Of a stretch of 8,733 bases of DNA, positions 1-6,681 are shown one piece after another; positions within the stretch are counted from its first letter, which is position 1; each line of letters begins with the position of its first letter. The DNA is from CF-113 sp050695155. GTDB taxonomy: Bacteria > Chloroflexota > Ktedonobacteria > Ktedonobacterales > Ktedonobacteraceae. Position numbers and translations under genes: made by a program. Location of the stretch: assembly GCA_050695155.1 (NCBI GenBank), contig JBOGTO010000286.1:1-8733 (forward strand), given 5' to 3'. Under the pieces are notes generated by a model that saw only the letters and a list, made by a program, of their open reading frames with translations, did not search any database and was not told the origin of the DNA.

Positions 1-97
1 GGGGTGGGGGCCTTCATGGCCGCCCGCCCGTTGGGTTTTCCACAATCCGAATAAGTGAACGAACAGGGACGCGGGCGGCCATGAAGGCCCCCACCCC
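1..97. repeat. 27-bp perfect inverted repeat with 43-nt spacer
   Basis: Bases 1-27 are the exact reverse complement of 71-97; the spacer is 28-70. Each arm also has a small internal fold: GGCC, a 5-nt loop TTCAT (ATGAA on the other side), then GGCC, extended by further pairs past a G-G mismatch. The unit therefore resembles two copies of a small hairpin repeat facing each other. The left arm starts at base 1, so the element may extend outside the window. It lies 86 bp before the eccC-like start codon. No T-tract follows the right arm, so a simple terminator is not supported. It could be a dispersed repeat pair, a MITE-like remnant or a structured RNA region; the choice is open. Confidence 0.85.
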
Positions 98-129
98 CAT
101 CATCGTCCACCCACGCCCCTACGGACAAC

Positions 130-149
130 CAGACACGTAGAAGTGTCTG
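130..149 (+). promoter_or_regulatory. Leader hairpin upstream of the eccC-like gene
   Basis: CAGACAC at 130-136 pairs perfectly with GTGTCTG at 143-149 around a 6-nt loop. It sits 33 bp before the ATG at 183. It could be an operator dyad or a 5' leader hairpin. I see no confident -35/-10 pair near it, so the promoter position is not called. Confidence 0.35.
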
Positions 150-170
150 CGCCAGCGCCAATATCGTAAA

Positions 171-176
171 GAGAGG
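171..176 (+). promoter_or_regulatory. Ribosome binding site for the eccC-like gene
   Basis: GAGAGG at 171-176, with further purines to 182, lies 6 nt before the ATG at 183. This supports that ATG as the start. Confidence 0.7.
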
Positions 177-182
177 AAAGAG

Positions 183-3100
183 ATGCCAGTAGCAGAGCCG
201 CAGACGCAAATCCCGGCGCGAGAAACCTTTAACAGGCCGCCGCGTATCTGGCCTTCATTCCCGCAGGGCAAAGTTATTATTCCCGCGCCACCGGCGCGGG
301 ATGCGCTTCCTCCCAAACAATCCAACATTACGCTGATAATGCCTCTGGTTATGGTGGGCTTGATGGTTGGCATCTATTACGTGGCCGGTCAGAACTCTCC
401 GCAGCAAATGATTTTTCTCCTGCCTATGCTGGCTTTCTCTCTCATGTCGCCGCTCATGAACATAGCGGTCAATGGTCAGAAAACAAAGCAGGTCAAGCGG
501 CAATGGAAGCAGGGCGACAGCAAGTATCGTGACCTGCTGAAAACGTTGCGCGCGCAGTTACAGGAGAAGGCCGATGAGCAGCGCGCACTGGCCTTGCTCA
601 AAGACCCCGATACTACCGATCTGGAAACGTTCATTCACGAGCGCACACACCTGTGGGAACGTCGCCCGGATGACCCGGATTTCCTGGCCGTGCGTGTAGG
701 GCGGGGAACGCATCCGTTCACCATTGACATACAGGCTCCCGAAATGGATATTACGCACCCCATGCTGGATACAGTGCAAGAGTTACAGCAGGACTTTGCA
801 CTGGTAAAAGATATTCCATGCAGCGTTCCGCTTACAAAGGTCAAGTCGCTGGGCATTACGGGGCCACGCCAGATCGTGGCCGACTTCGCGCGCGGCTTTC
901 TATGCCAGATTGCTGCATTACATTCGCCGGAAGATGTGCGCATTCTTGGCCTTTTCCCCACATCGCAACTACAAGACTGGATATGGTTAAAAGAACTGCC
1001 TCATACACTGCCGCTCAAGCAGAGCAAACAGGGCAAGCTGGAGCGTTTATTTGCGGCAGGCCAGGAGGAGGCCGATCTCCTGTTGAATGTGCTGCTGGAA
1101 GAACTGAGCCAGCGCGCTACCAGGGGAGATGGCGAGCCAGCCGCTCCGAATACAACGGCGAATAATCAAGAAACGCCTCTGCCGCACCTGGTGGTGATGG
1201 TGCATGACTATATCGAGGCGCGCAAACATCCTGCCTTGAATAACGCATTCAAGCTTGGCGAGCAACTGGGCGTCTCTATCATCTACCTGGTGGCTCAGGA
1301 ACAGGCCATACCGGGCGAATGTCGCGGCATCGTGCGCATTCTCAATGCTGATAACCTGCATTACGCCGCCGCCGGTTACGCGGGCGAAACGCTGCAAAAT
1401 GTGCGCCCTGATATTATGGAAGTGGCAATGGCGCGTAGCATCGCGCGCGAACTCGCGCCCTTGCACATCGCTATCGAAGGCGATGATGCCGTTGATCTCC
1501 CCACCAATGTGCGCCTGCTCGACCTGCTCGGCATGGGCAATGCCGAGCAGGTCGAGCAGTGGTGGAGTTCACCTCCCTTTGGACGCCTGCGCACCCCGAT
1601 GGGTATGGGGTTGAATGGCACCGTGTGGATCGATTTCAACGACAACGCGCACGGTCCGCATGGCATCATCGCCGGTACCACCGGCGCGGGCAAAAGCGAA
1701 TTGCTCAGTTCATTGATCGTCGGCCTTGCGCTGACGCATCACCCGCACCTGGTCAATTTTGTGCTGGTAGACTTCAAAGGTGGCGCGGCCTTCAAGCCTT
1801 TTGAAAAGATACCGCATACCGTCGGCATGGTCAGCGACCTCAGTGGCAGGCTGACCGAGCGCGCCTTGCACGCCCTCAAGAGCGAGTTGAGACGCCGCGA
1901 ACAGGTGCTGGCCGGGGCCAACGCCAAAAAGATCGCGCAATACCAGACCATGCGCGCGCAGAATCCCTCTGCTTACCAGCCCCTGCCGAATCTTTTTATT
2001 GTTATTGACGAATTTGCGGAACTGGCGAAAGAACACCCAACATTTATGGAAGGGCTGGTCAGCGTGGTACAGAAAGGGCGCAGCCTGGGCGTACATCTGA
2101 TCCTGGCAACGCAGAAGCCTACTGGTTCGGTTAATCCCAATATCTGGTCCAACCTCAAATTCCGCATTTGCCTGCGCGTGGCCTCTGTGCAGGATAGCCG
2201 CGATATGCTGGGGCGTTCCGAGGCTGGTCTGTTGCCATTCAGCATCCCCGGTCGCGCCTATTTCCAGGTTGGCGCGGAAGTCTTCGAGTTATTGCAGAGC
2301 GCGCGTATCTCGCAAACGGCGCGTGTATCCAGTGACTCGATCATCCTGGCAAAACAGGCAGCGATGGGCGCGGAGGAAGTCACCGACCAGAAAGTGTTGA
2401 TGGATTTGATCGAGCCATATACCGCTACCGTTGGCGCTGACCTCTTCCGGCCCTGGCCTGATCCGTTGCCTAATCGCATCAGCCTGCAAGAAATTAACGC
2501 GCGCCACGACCTGCCGCAGCGTGTCGAGCCTGCCGCAGCCAGCGAATTTGCCGAATCGCAGCCGCCCTATGGCTGGCTTACCTGTCCCGTCGGCCTGGTT
2601 GATCTGCCGGTGGAGCAGCGGCAGGAGCCGTTACTGCTCGATATGGCGCGTCAGGGCGGGCATGTGCTGGTAGCGGGTGCCTCTGGCGCTGGCAAAAGCG
2701 TTTTCCTGCGCACCCTGATTATCTCGCTGGCGCAGACGCATACGCCAGCGCAATTGCATATGTACCTCGTCGATTTTGGTGGTCAGGCGCTGCGCGTCTT
2801 TGAAAAGCTGCCTCACGTTGGCGGCATTTTCGGAGAGGCAGATGGCGAATATATCCGCCGCTTATTGCGCAAGTTGCACGGTATCATTGAGGAGCGCAAA
2901 AACATCTGCCGCGATCAACAGAGCGATGATTTTCTGGCATATCAACGCCGTCGCCAGGAAAAGCCATCTTTGCCCGATTTGCCAGCCGTTGTGCTGGTGA
3001 TTGATAAGTTCATTGAATTTAAGCAGGCTTTTGATAAAGAAATGGATCTCTTGCTGGCAATTGCCCGTTTCGGACGCACCTACGGTGTCTATCTGGTCTT

Positions 3101-3962
3101 GAGCGTTGATCGGCCTATAGCTGTTCCTTCGCAATTAATGAGCTTGATAGACTTGCGCCTGGGTCTGCGCCTGGTTGAACTGACCGATTCGCTGATTTTC
3201 CTGGGCAAGAACGACGCCGCGCATCTCGATCCCGCCGTGCCAGGGCGTGGCTACCGACGCGGACAGACGCTGGATGAGGCGCATATCGCGTTGCCAGTGT
3301 CGGGTGACGACGATGACGAGCGGAATCGGTTGCTGGATGGACTGGTAGCAGCGCTGGCAAAAGAAGTTGAGGGTAATGGTAGCGCAGCGCCTCCAATTCA
3401 ATTGCTTCCTGACTATGCGCATATCGAGGATTTTCTGGTTGAGGCGGCCTTTGGCGATGCGCTGTTCTCTCAATCCACGCAACCTCGCGCCATACGGATG
3501 CGCATTGGCATCGAAGACCTTTCGCTCCGGTCTATTGCGCTCGAACTAAGCGCCGATACTCCGCACGCGCTGGTAGCGGGTGGACCTGGCAGCGGGCGCA
3601 CGGGTGTGCTGCAAACCTGCTTGATGATGCTCGCCAGTACGCTCACCTATGCTGATGCAAAGATTATGCTGGTTGATTTCCGGCGCACTTCGCGCCCTAT
3701 GCGCCGCCTGCCCACTATCTGGCAGTACGTGGATAGCGAGGAGAAACTGGTCGCAGCCATCAACACGTTGAAAGAAGAATTGCGCGCGCGCATGGCGCGT
3801 TTGCAGACAGAGTTGGAGCAGAAGGAGGACGATGATGATGAACCGGTTGGCAGGGATTTACCTCCCATCTTGCTCGTCATCGATGATTACGACCAGTTAA
3901 ATGCGCTGAGCAGAAACCCCATCAATGATTTGAAGGAGTATCTGCTCCAATCGCGCGATTGA
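183..3962 (+). CDS. eccC: EccC/EssC-type type VII secretion ATPase, truncated in its third ATPase domain
   Basis: This is a membrane-anchored FtsK/SpoIIIE-family motor of the kind that drives export of WXG100 proteins in type VII secretion. The 1259-residue product starts with a cytoplasmic stretch containing NRPPRIWP, typical of EccC. Two membrane segments follow (about 50-68 and 76-96), then a linker domain and three ATPase domains. D1 has Walker A GTTGAGKS (498-505) and Walker B VIDEF with D609 and E610, so it looks active. D2 has GASGAGKS (832-839) and VIDKF (D941, then Lys), so it lacks the catalytic glutamate. D3 has GGPGSGRT (1133-1140), with Arg replacing the Walker Lys, and VIDDYD (1234-1237). 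The protein ends at QSRD, where family members usually continue for roughly 80-100 residues to complete D3. The stop overlaps the next gene by 4 bp. No WXG100, FHA or other type VII partner is visible in the window. The family call is strong; the truncation is inferred from remembered family architecture. Confidence 0.9.
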   Translation: MPVAEPQTQIPARETFNRPPRIWPSFPQGKVIIPAPPARDALPPKQSNITLIMPLVMVGLMVGIYYVAGQNSPQQMIFLLPMLAFSLMSPLMNIAVNGQKTKQVKRQWKQGDSKYRDLLKTLRAQLQEKADEQRALALLKDPDTTDLETFIHERTHLWERRPDDPDFLAVRVGRGTHPFTIDIQAPEMDITHPMLDTVQELQQDFALVKDIPCSVPLTKVKSLGITGPRQIVADFARGFLCQIAALHSPEDVRILGLFPTSQLQDWIWLKELPHTLPLKQSKQGKLERLFAAGQEEADLLLNVLLEELSQRATRGDGEPAAPNTTANNQETPLPHLVVMVHDYIEARKHPALNNAFKLGEQLGVSIIYLVAQEQAIPGECRGIVRILNADNLHYAAAGYAGETLQNVRPDIMEVAMARSIARELAPLHIAIEGDDAVDLPTNVRLLDLLGMGNAEQVEQWWSSPPFGRLRTPMGMGLNGTVWIDFNDNAHGPHGIIAGTTGAGKSELLSSLIVGLALTHHPHLVNFVLVDFKGGAAFKPFEKIPHTVGMVSDLSGRLTERALHALKSELRRREQVLAGANAKKIAQYQTMRAQNPSAYQPLPNLFIVIDEFAELAKEHPTFMEGLVSVVQKGRSLGVHLILATQKPTGSVNPNIWSNLKFRICLRVASVQDSRDMLGRSEAGLLPFSIPGRAYFQVGAEVFELLQSARISQTARVSSDSIILAKQAAMGAEEVTDQKVLMDLIEPYTATVGADLFRPWPDPLPNRISLQEINARHDLPQRVEPAAASEFAESQPPYGWLTCPVGLVDLPVEQRQEPLLLDMARQGGHVLVAGASGAGKSVFLRTLIISLAQTHTPAQLHMYLVDFGGQALRVFEKLPHVGGIFGEADGEYIRRLLRKLHGIIEERKNICRDQQSDDFLAYQRRRQEKPSLPDLPAVVLVIDKFIEFKQAFDKEMDLLLAIARFGRTYGVYLVLSVDRPIAVPSQLMSLIDLRLGLRLVELTDSLIFLGKNDAAHLDPAVPGRGYRRGQTLDEAHIALPVSGDDDDERNRLLDGLVAALAKEVEGNGSAAPPIQLLPDYAHIEDFLVEAAFGDALFSQSTQPRAIRMRIGIEDLSLRSIALELSADTPHALVAGGPGSGRTGVLQTCLMMLASTLTYADAKIMLVDFRRTSRPMRRLPTIWQYVDSEEKLVAAINTLKEELRARMARLQTELEQKEDDDDEPVGRDLPPILLVIDDYDQLNALSRNPINDLKEYLLQSRD
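1515..1559. repeat. 20-bp perfect inverted repeat inside the eccC-like gene
   Basis: Bases 1515-1534 are the exact reverse complement of 1540-1559, separated by the 5-nt loop GGGCA. The structure starts on a codon boundary and covers exactly 15 codons (residues 445-459, LLDLLGMGNAEQVEQ), in the linker before the D1 ATPase. The mRNA could form a very stable hairpin here. Similar LLDLLG-type peptides occur at this place in EccC relatives, so the protein sequence itself is not foreign. Confidence 0.9.
3948..3961. other. 14-bp palindrome at the eccC/immA junction
   Basis: CAATCGCGCGATTG is a perfect palindrome lying exactly where both neighbouring protein families appear cut. In the eccC frame it encodes QSRD, the end of the recognisable D3 domain. 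In the immA frame, ATC GCG CGA TTG reads I-A-R-L, resembling the conserved N-terminal segment of ImmA/IrrE proteins just before RGV. The overlap of two family-like readings suggests a recombination point at shared sequence. Confidence 0.55.
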
Positions 3963-4387
3963 GAGGCGTACAATTACGCTGTGTTCCTTACGAAGGTTCT
4001 CTGTCGGGATTGCTGCTCTGGGAGGGTAGGCAGCCGGTTATTGGTATCAACGCGCTGCATAACAGGCTCCAACAGCGTTTTGCTATTGCCCATGAACTGG
4101 CTCATATTGAATTGCGCCACCATAGCGGCATTCATATCGACCGCGACTTTCCCTTTCCGCTCCATGTGCAGCAAACGTCCTTGAAAATTGATCTCAGCGA
4201 GTTTGAAGCCAGCATGGTCGCTGGTGAACTCCTCGTGCCAGCAGCCAGCATGGCTGCTGATCTCAAAGAAAAGCCTGTCGATTACCTGGACGAGGCATTC
4301 GTCTGTGCGCTCGCGCAGCGTTACCAGGTCAGCGCGCATACGATGTTGCTGCGACTGGCCCAGGGATATATTCATGTACGTGTGTAA
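3959..4387 (+). CDS. ImmA/IrrE-type zinc metallopeptidase, N-terminally truncated
   Basis: This is an ImmA/IrrE-like (COG2856-type) metallopeptidase domain, the class that cleaves phage-type or stress repressors. The 142-residue product has RFAIAHELAH with the HEXXH zinc motif at 45-49. The probable third ligand is E83 in FEAS, followed by ELLVPA (90-95), which matches the family's ELLMP segment. The IGINALH segment before the active site also fits. Relatives usually carry about 20-30 more residues at the N-terminus, and their partner XRE-type repressor gene is not in the window. The only usable start in frame is TTG at 3959, overlapping the eccC stop as TTGA. The nearest purine-rich site (GAAGGAG, 3932-3938) is 20 nt away, too far for a normal start. 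Expression, if any, would depend on translational coupling. The catalytic core looks intact, but the gene may be a fusion remnant. Confidence 0.8.
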   Translation: MRGVQLRCVPYEGSLSGLLLWEGRQPVIGINALHNRLQQRFAIAHELAHIELRHHSGIHIDRDFPFPLHVQQTSLKIDLSEFEASMVAGELLVPAASMAADLKEKPVDYLDEAFVCALAQRYQVSAHTMLLRLAQGYIHVRV

Positions 4388-4435
4388 GAATGCTAGACCG
4401 GACGATCTACCCAGATTGGGAAAAAGCGCTGGGCC

Positions 4436-4460
4436 GGATGCCCGCAAGGGGCATCCCTAC
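4436..4460 (-). repeat. GTAG hairpin repeat, copy A
   Basis: Read on the minus strand, this is GTAG, an 8-nt stem arm GGATGCCC, the loop CTTGC, then the pairing arm GGGCATCC. It has the same geometry as the copies at 4529-4553 and 7480-7504. It lies in the convergent intergenic region, 48 bp after the immA stop, and could weakly terminate + strand transcripts. Only a short ATTT follows on the + strand. Confidence 0.8.
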
Positions 4461-4519
4461 ATTTAAGAAAGCCGCCCCACCTCCCTCGTCTCCCGCAAAA
4501 GGAAAAATGGAGGCGGGGC
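4461..4519 (-). terminator. Probable Rho-independent terminator of the liv operon
   Basis: On the minus strand, 4519-4509 pairs with 4484-4474 over 11 positions with a single U-G wobble, around a 24-nt loop. It is followed by GGCTTTCTTAAAT (4473-4461), a moderate T-rich tract. On the + strand the wobble becomes an A-C mismatch and no T-tract follows, so the signal favours minus-strand transcripts from the receptor gene ending at 4563. The long loop and the interrupted T-tract lower confidence. Confidence 0.5.
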
Positions 4520-4528
4520 AATCCAGAT

Positions 4529-4553
4529 GTAGTGACGCCCCTTGTGGGCGTCA
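4529..4553 (+). repeat. GTAG hairpin repeat, copy B
   Basis: GTAG (4529-4532) is followed by stem TGACGCCC (4533-4540), loop CTTGT (4541-4545) and pairing arm GGGCGTCA (4546-4553). It is oriented opposite to copy A, 68 bp away, and ends 9 bp from the receptor stop codon. The two copies flank the probable terminator. Confidence 0.8.
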
Positions 4554-4562
4554 GGGGAGAGA

Positions 4563-5825
4563 CTAATACCCGTTCAGTTGTTGGGCTGTAATCGTCAACG
4601 CCGTATTAATGTTGCCAGAGGCATCAGATGCCACTGCATCGAAGCCGCCGATAACATTGTTGTGTTCGTTGAAGTCCATCGGCCCGCTTGCCCCCTCGTA
4701 GTTGATTTTTGTACCCGCTTTCAGGGCCGTGTATGCCGTCTTATAGTCGTAGACCATTGTACCCGGCGGGTTTGCCACCGTTTTCATCTTCGCGCCTACC
4801 GCATCGCCGTTCAGCGAGCCTGCCGCATCCGCCGCCAGGGCTAGTATGTTCATGCCATCGTAGCCGTAGTCTGCCAGTTCGACAGGGGTTGCGCCAAACT
4901 TTGTCTGGTACAATTGCTTAAACTCATCCGTTGCCTGAGTACCCGTTGAGGTACCCTGTAGCGAGGTTAGCACCTTTTGAGCTGTAGCAGGCGAGATGGC
5001 TTTAATGAAGTCGGATGAGGCCGTCACATCAGTACCGATGAATGGTAATGCCAGACCCTTTAGCTCTTTGATCTCGCTGAAGAGCGTTGCGCCCGTCTGC
5101 GCGTCCACCTGTGTAAACACCACCTGGGGATTCGCCGCGTAGATCTGCTCAATCTCAGAACGATAGGAAGACTGATCGGGTACCAGGTTAATATCGGCCA
5201 CGATAGTGCCGCCATGCCGCTTGAAAGCATCTTCCACCGGCGCTTTCAGCGTCTGCGCCGACTCATTGCTACCAAAGACCACCGCTGCCTTTGTATAGCC
5301 CTTGCTATGCGCGTAGTATGCCATCGCTACGCCCAGCAGGTTATCAGAGGGGCTGCTGCGCCACACATACTTGCTGGTGAGGTTATCAAGCTGCGTCGTG
5401 CCGCCTACGATCACATCTGGAATCTTGCTCTGTTGCAGGATTGGCAACACCGCCTCTGCCTCCAACGACGATGGACCAACGATCAAATTGACCTGGTCTA
5501 TATTGATCAGCTTGCGCAGAGCCGGTACTGCATCCACCGCGTCACCGCCGGTATCAGCCGTCACTATCTGCACCTGGCGTCCCAGAATGCCGCCATTGGC
5601 GTTAATCTGGTCAACAGCAACTTGCACCCCTTTCAGGATGTCTGGACCGATGAAGGACTCAAAGCCGCTCATTGGGCCGATCACGCCTACCTTAATGGGA
5701 GAAGTGTTCGTGCTGCCATTGTTGCCGTTGTTGTTACTGCCACCACAGGCAGTCACCAGCATTGCCAGTAGAATAAGTGCGGCGGTAGACGTTTTGGCCC
5801 ACCACGATGTGGAAAAAGTACGCAT
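4563..5825 (-). CDS. Branched-chain amino acid type ABC transporter substrate-binding lipoprotein
   Basis: This is a Peripla_BP_6/LivJ-like receptor of 420 residues that would capture ligand outside the membrane and deliver it to the LivHM permease encoded upstream. The N-terminus has a charged start, a hydrophobic segment (about 15-24) and a lipobox ending LVTAC with the lipidated Cys at 27, then a Gly/Asn/Ser-rich tether. The mature domain begins PIKVGVIGPMSG and continues with GVQVAVDQINANGGILGRQV, both classic for the family. Later segments such as AVVFGS and ADYGYDGMNIL also fit. Starting at 5825 is supported by GAGGAG (5838-5833), 7 nt upstream. It is the last gene of the operon, 81 bp after livF. 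The ligand could be amino acids, urea, amides or other small organics; the sequence alone does not decide. I leave the symbol blank for that reason. Confidence 0.92.
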   Translation of the reverse strand: MRTFSTSWWAKTSTAALILLAMLVTACGGSNNNGNNGSTNTSPIKVGVIGPMSGFESFIGPDILKGVQVAVDQINANGGILGRQVQIVTADTGGDAVDAVPALRKLINIDQVNLIVGPSSLEAEAVLPILQQSKIPDVIVGGTTQLDNLTSKYVWRSSPSDNLLGVAMAYYAHSKGYTKAAVVFGSNESAQTLKAPVEDAFKRHGGTIVADINLVPDQSSYRSEIEQIYAANPQVVFTQVDAQTGATLFSEIKELKGLALPFIGTDVTASSDFIKAISPATAQKVLTSLQGTSTGTQATDEFKQLYQTKFGATPVELADYGYDGMNILALAADAAGSLNGDAVGAKMKTVANPPGTMVYDYKTAYTALKAGTKINYEGASGPMDFNEHNNVIGGFDAVASDASGNINTALTITAQQLNGY

Positions 5826-5863
5826 TGTTTTACTCCTCGTCTGTTTAGACCTGTGGAACCAAC

Positions 5864-5892
5864 CACGCCGAAACTCTCATCTCTACGGCGTG
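5864..5892 (-). promoter_or_regulatory. Intercistronic hairpin between livF and the receptor gene
   Basis: CACGCCG at 5864-5870 pairs with CGGCGTG at 5886-5892 around a 15-nt loop. It lies in the 81-bp gap, the longest spacing in the operon. No T-tract follows on the minus strand, so it is not a clear terminator. Such hairpins often protect or set the amount of a receptor transcript relative to its ATPases; that role here is inference. Confidence 0.4.
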
Positions 5893-5900
5893 TCATTTGC

Positions 5901-5915
5901 GGGCAATTATTGCCC
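5901..5915. repeat. Small palindrome around the livF stop codon
   Basis: GGGCAA (5901-5906) and TTGCCC (5910-5915) are perfect complements. The 3-nt loop 5907-5909 is exactly the livF stop codon (TAA on the minus strand). It is short and may be chance, but it sits next to the intercistronic hairpin. Confidence 0.5.
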
Positions 5916-6677
5916 AAGATACAGATTTGCCACCTCCTTACTTGCTATCAACTCGGAGCCGGGTCCCTCGAAGCGATTGCGCCCGGTCACGAGGATGTAG
6001 CCATAATCGGAACGTTCCAGCGCCATGCGCGTGTTTTGCTCGACAACCAGCACTGCTACACCGGAGTCACGGATGCTCAGGATACGATCCCAAACACTGA
6101 GCGTGACCCTGGGAGCCAGCCCGGCTGTCGGCTCATCCAGCAATAATACGCGCGTGTCCAGCATCAATGCGCGCGCCATTGCCAGCATATTGCGCTGCCC
6201 GCCGCTGAGTTGCCCGGCAGGTCGTTGGCGGCTGTCACGCAAGTCGGGGAAGAGCGTGAACATCTCTTCAATGCGCGCGCGGAAGTTATCTTTGCGAATA
6301 TAGGCTCCCATCTCCAGGTTTTCCAGTACCGAGAGCGAAGGAAATACATTATTGTTTTGTGGCACGTAGGCCATGCCCCGTTGCACCAATAACTCCGGTT
6401 GAGTATTGGTAATGTTTTTCCCGTTCAGCAAAATGCGCCCGGCGGTCACGCGAATCAACCCGAAGATGGCTTTCATCAGCGTACTTTTCCCTGCCCCGTT
6501 TGGCCCAACCACCGAAACAAGCTGGCCCATTTCAAGCTTGAGCGAGACGCTATTCAGAATCTTGGCGTGTCCATAGCCTCCTTCGACCCCCTGAACTTCC
6601 AGAATGGCGGCTTGCGTTTCCTGGAGCCCGCCATTGGAGGCGTTGTTGGGGGATTTTTCCGGGTTGTGTGTCGTCAT
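5907..6677 (-). CDS. livF: Branched-chain amino acid type ABC transporter ATP-binding protein LivF
   Basis: One of the two cytoplasmic ATPases that power the importer, pairing with LivG below the membrane permeases. The 256-residue product has Walker A GPNGAGKST (58-66), Q-loop Gln107 in YVPQNNNVFPSLSV, signature LSGGQ (157-161) and Walker B VLLLDEP (D181, E182). VVEQN (212-215) places Gln where many ABC ATPases have the switch His; this is usual in LivF and helps separate it from LivG. A Ser/Asn-rich N-terminal stretch of about 22 residues precedes the domain and makes it slightly longer than typical LivF. The ribosome binding site GGGGAGGGG (6693-6685) lies inside the last codons of livG, 7 nt before the ATG, and the intergenic gap is only 4 bp. 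This supports translational coupling. Confidence 0.93.
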   Translation of the reverse strand: MTTHNPEKSPNNASNGGLQETQAAILEVQGVEGGYGHAKILNSVSLKLEMGQLVSVVGPNGAGKSTLMKAIFGLIRVTAGRILLNGKNITNTQPELLVQRGMAYVPQNNNVFPSLSVLENLEMGAYIRKDNFRARIEEMFTLFPDLRDSRQRPAGQLSGGQRNMLAMARALMLDTRVLLLDEPTAGLAPRVTLSVWDRILSIRDSGVAVLVVEQNTRMALERSDYGYILVTGRNRFEGPGSELIASKEVANLYLGQ

Positions 6678-6681
6678 GGCT

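Noticed and set aside
85..121. Possible fourth GTAG element (GTAGGGGCG on the minus strand, from 121)
   Set aside because: Only the first half resembles the family; no matching second arm with a 5-nt loop.
1047..1466. 139-codon minus-strand open frame within eccC
   Set aside because: Contained in a well-supported coding region; no domain recognised.
2725..2750. 8-bp inverted repeat (CGCTGGCG / CGCCAGCG, 10-nt loop) in eccC
   Set aside because: Short and GC-rich inside GC-rich coding sequence; expected by chance.
5214..6000. Open frames of 185 and 209 codons on the + strand opposite the receptor gene
   Set aside because: Antisense to a clear lipoprotein gene, no recognisable domain or good ribosome binding site.
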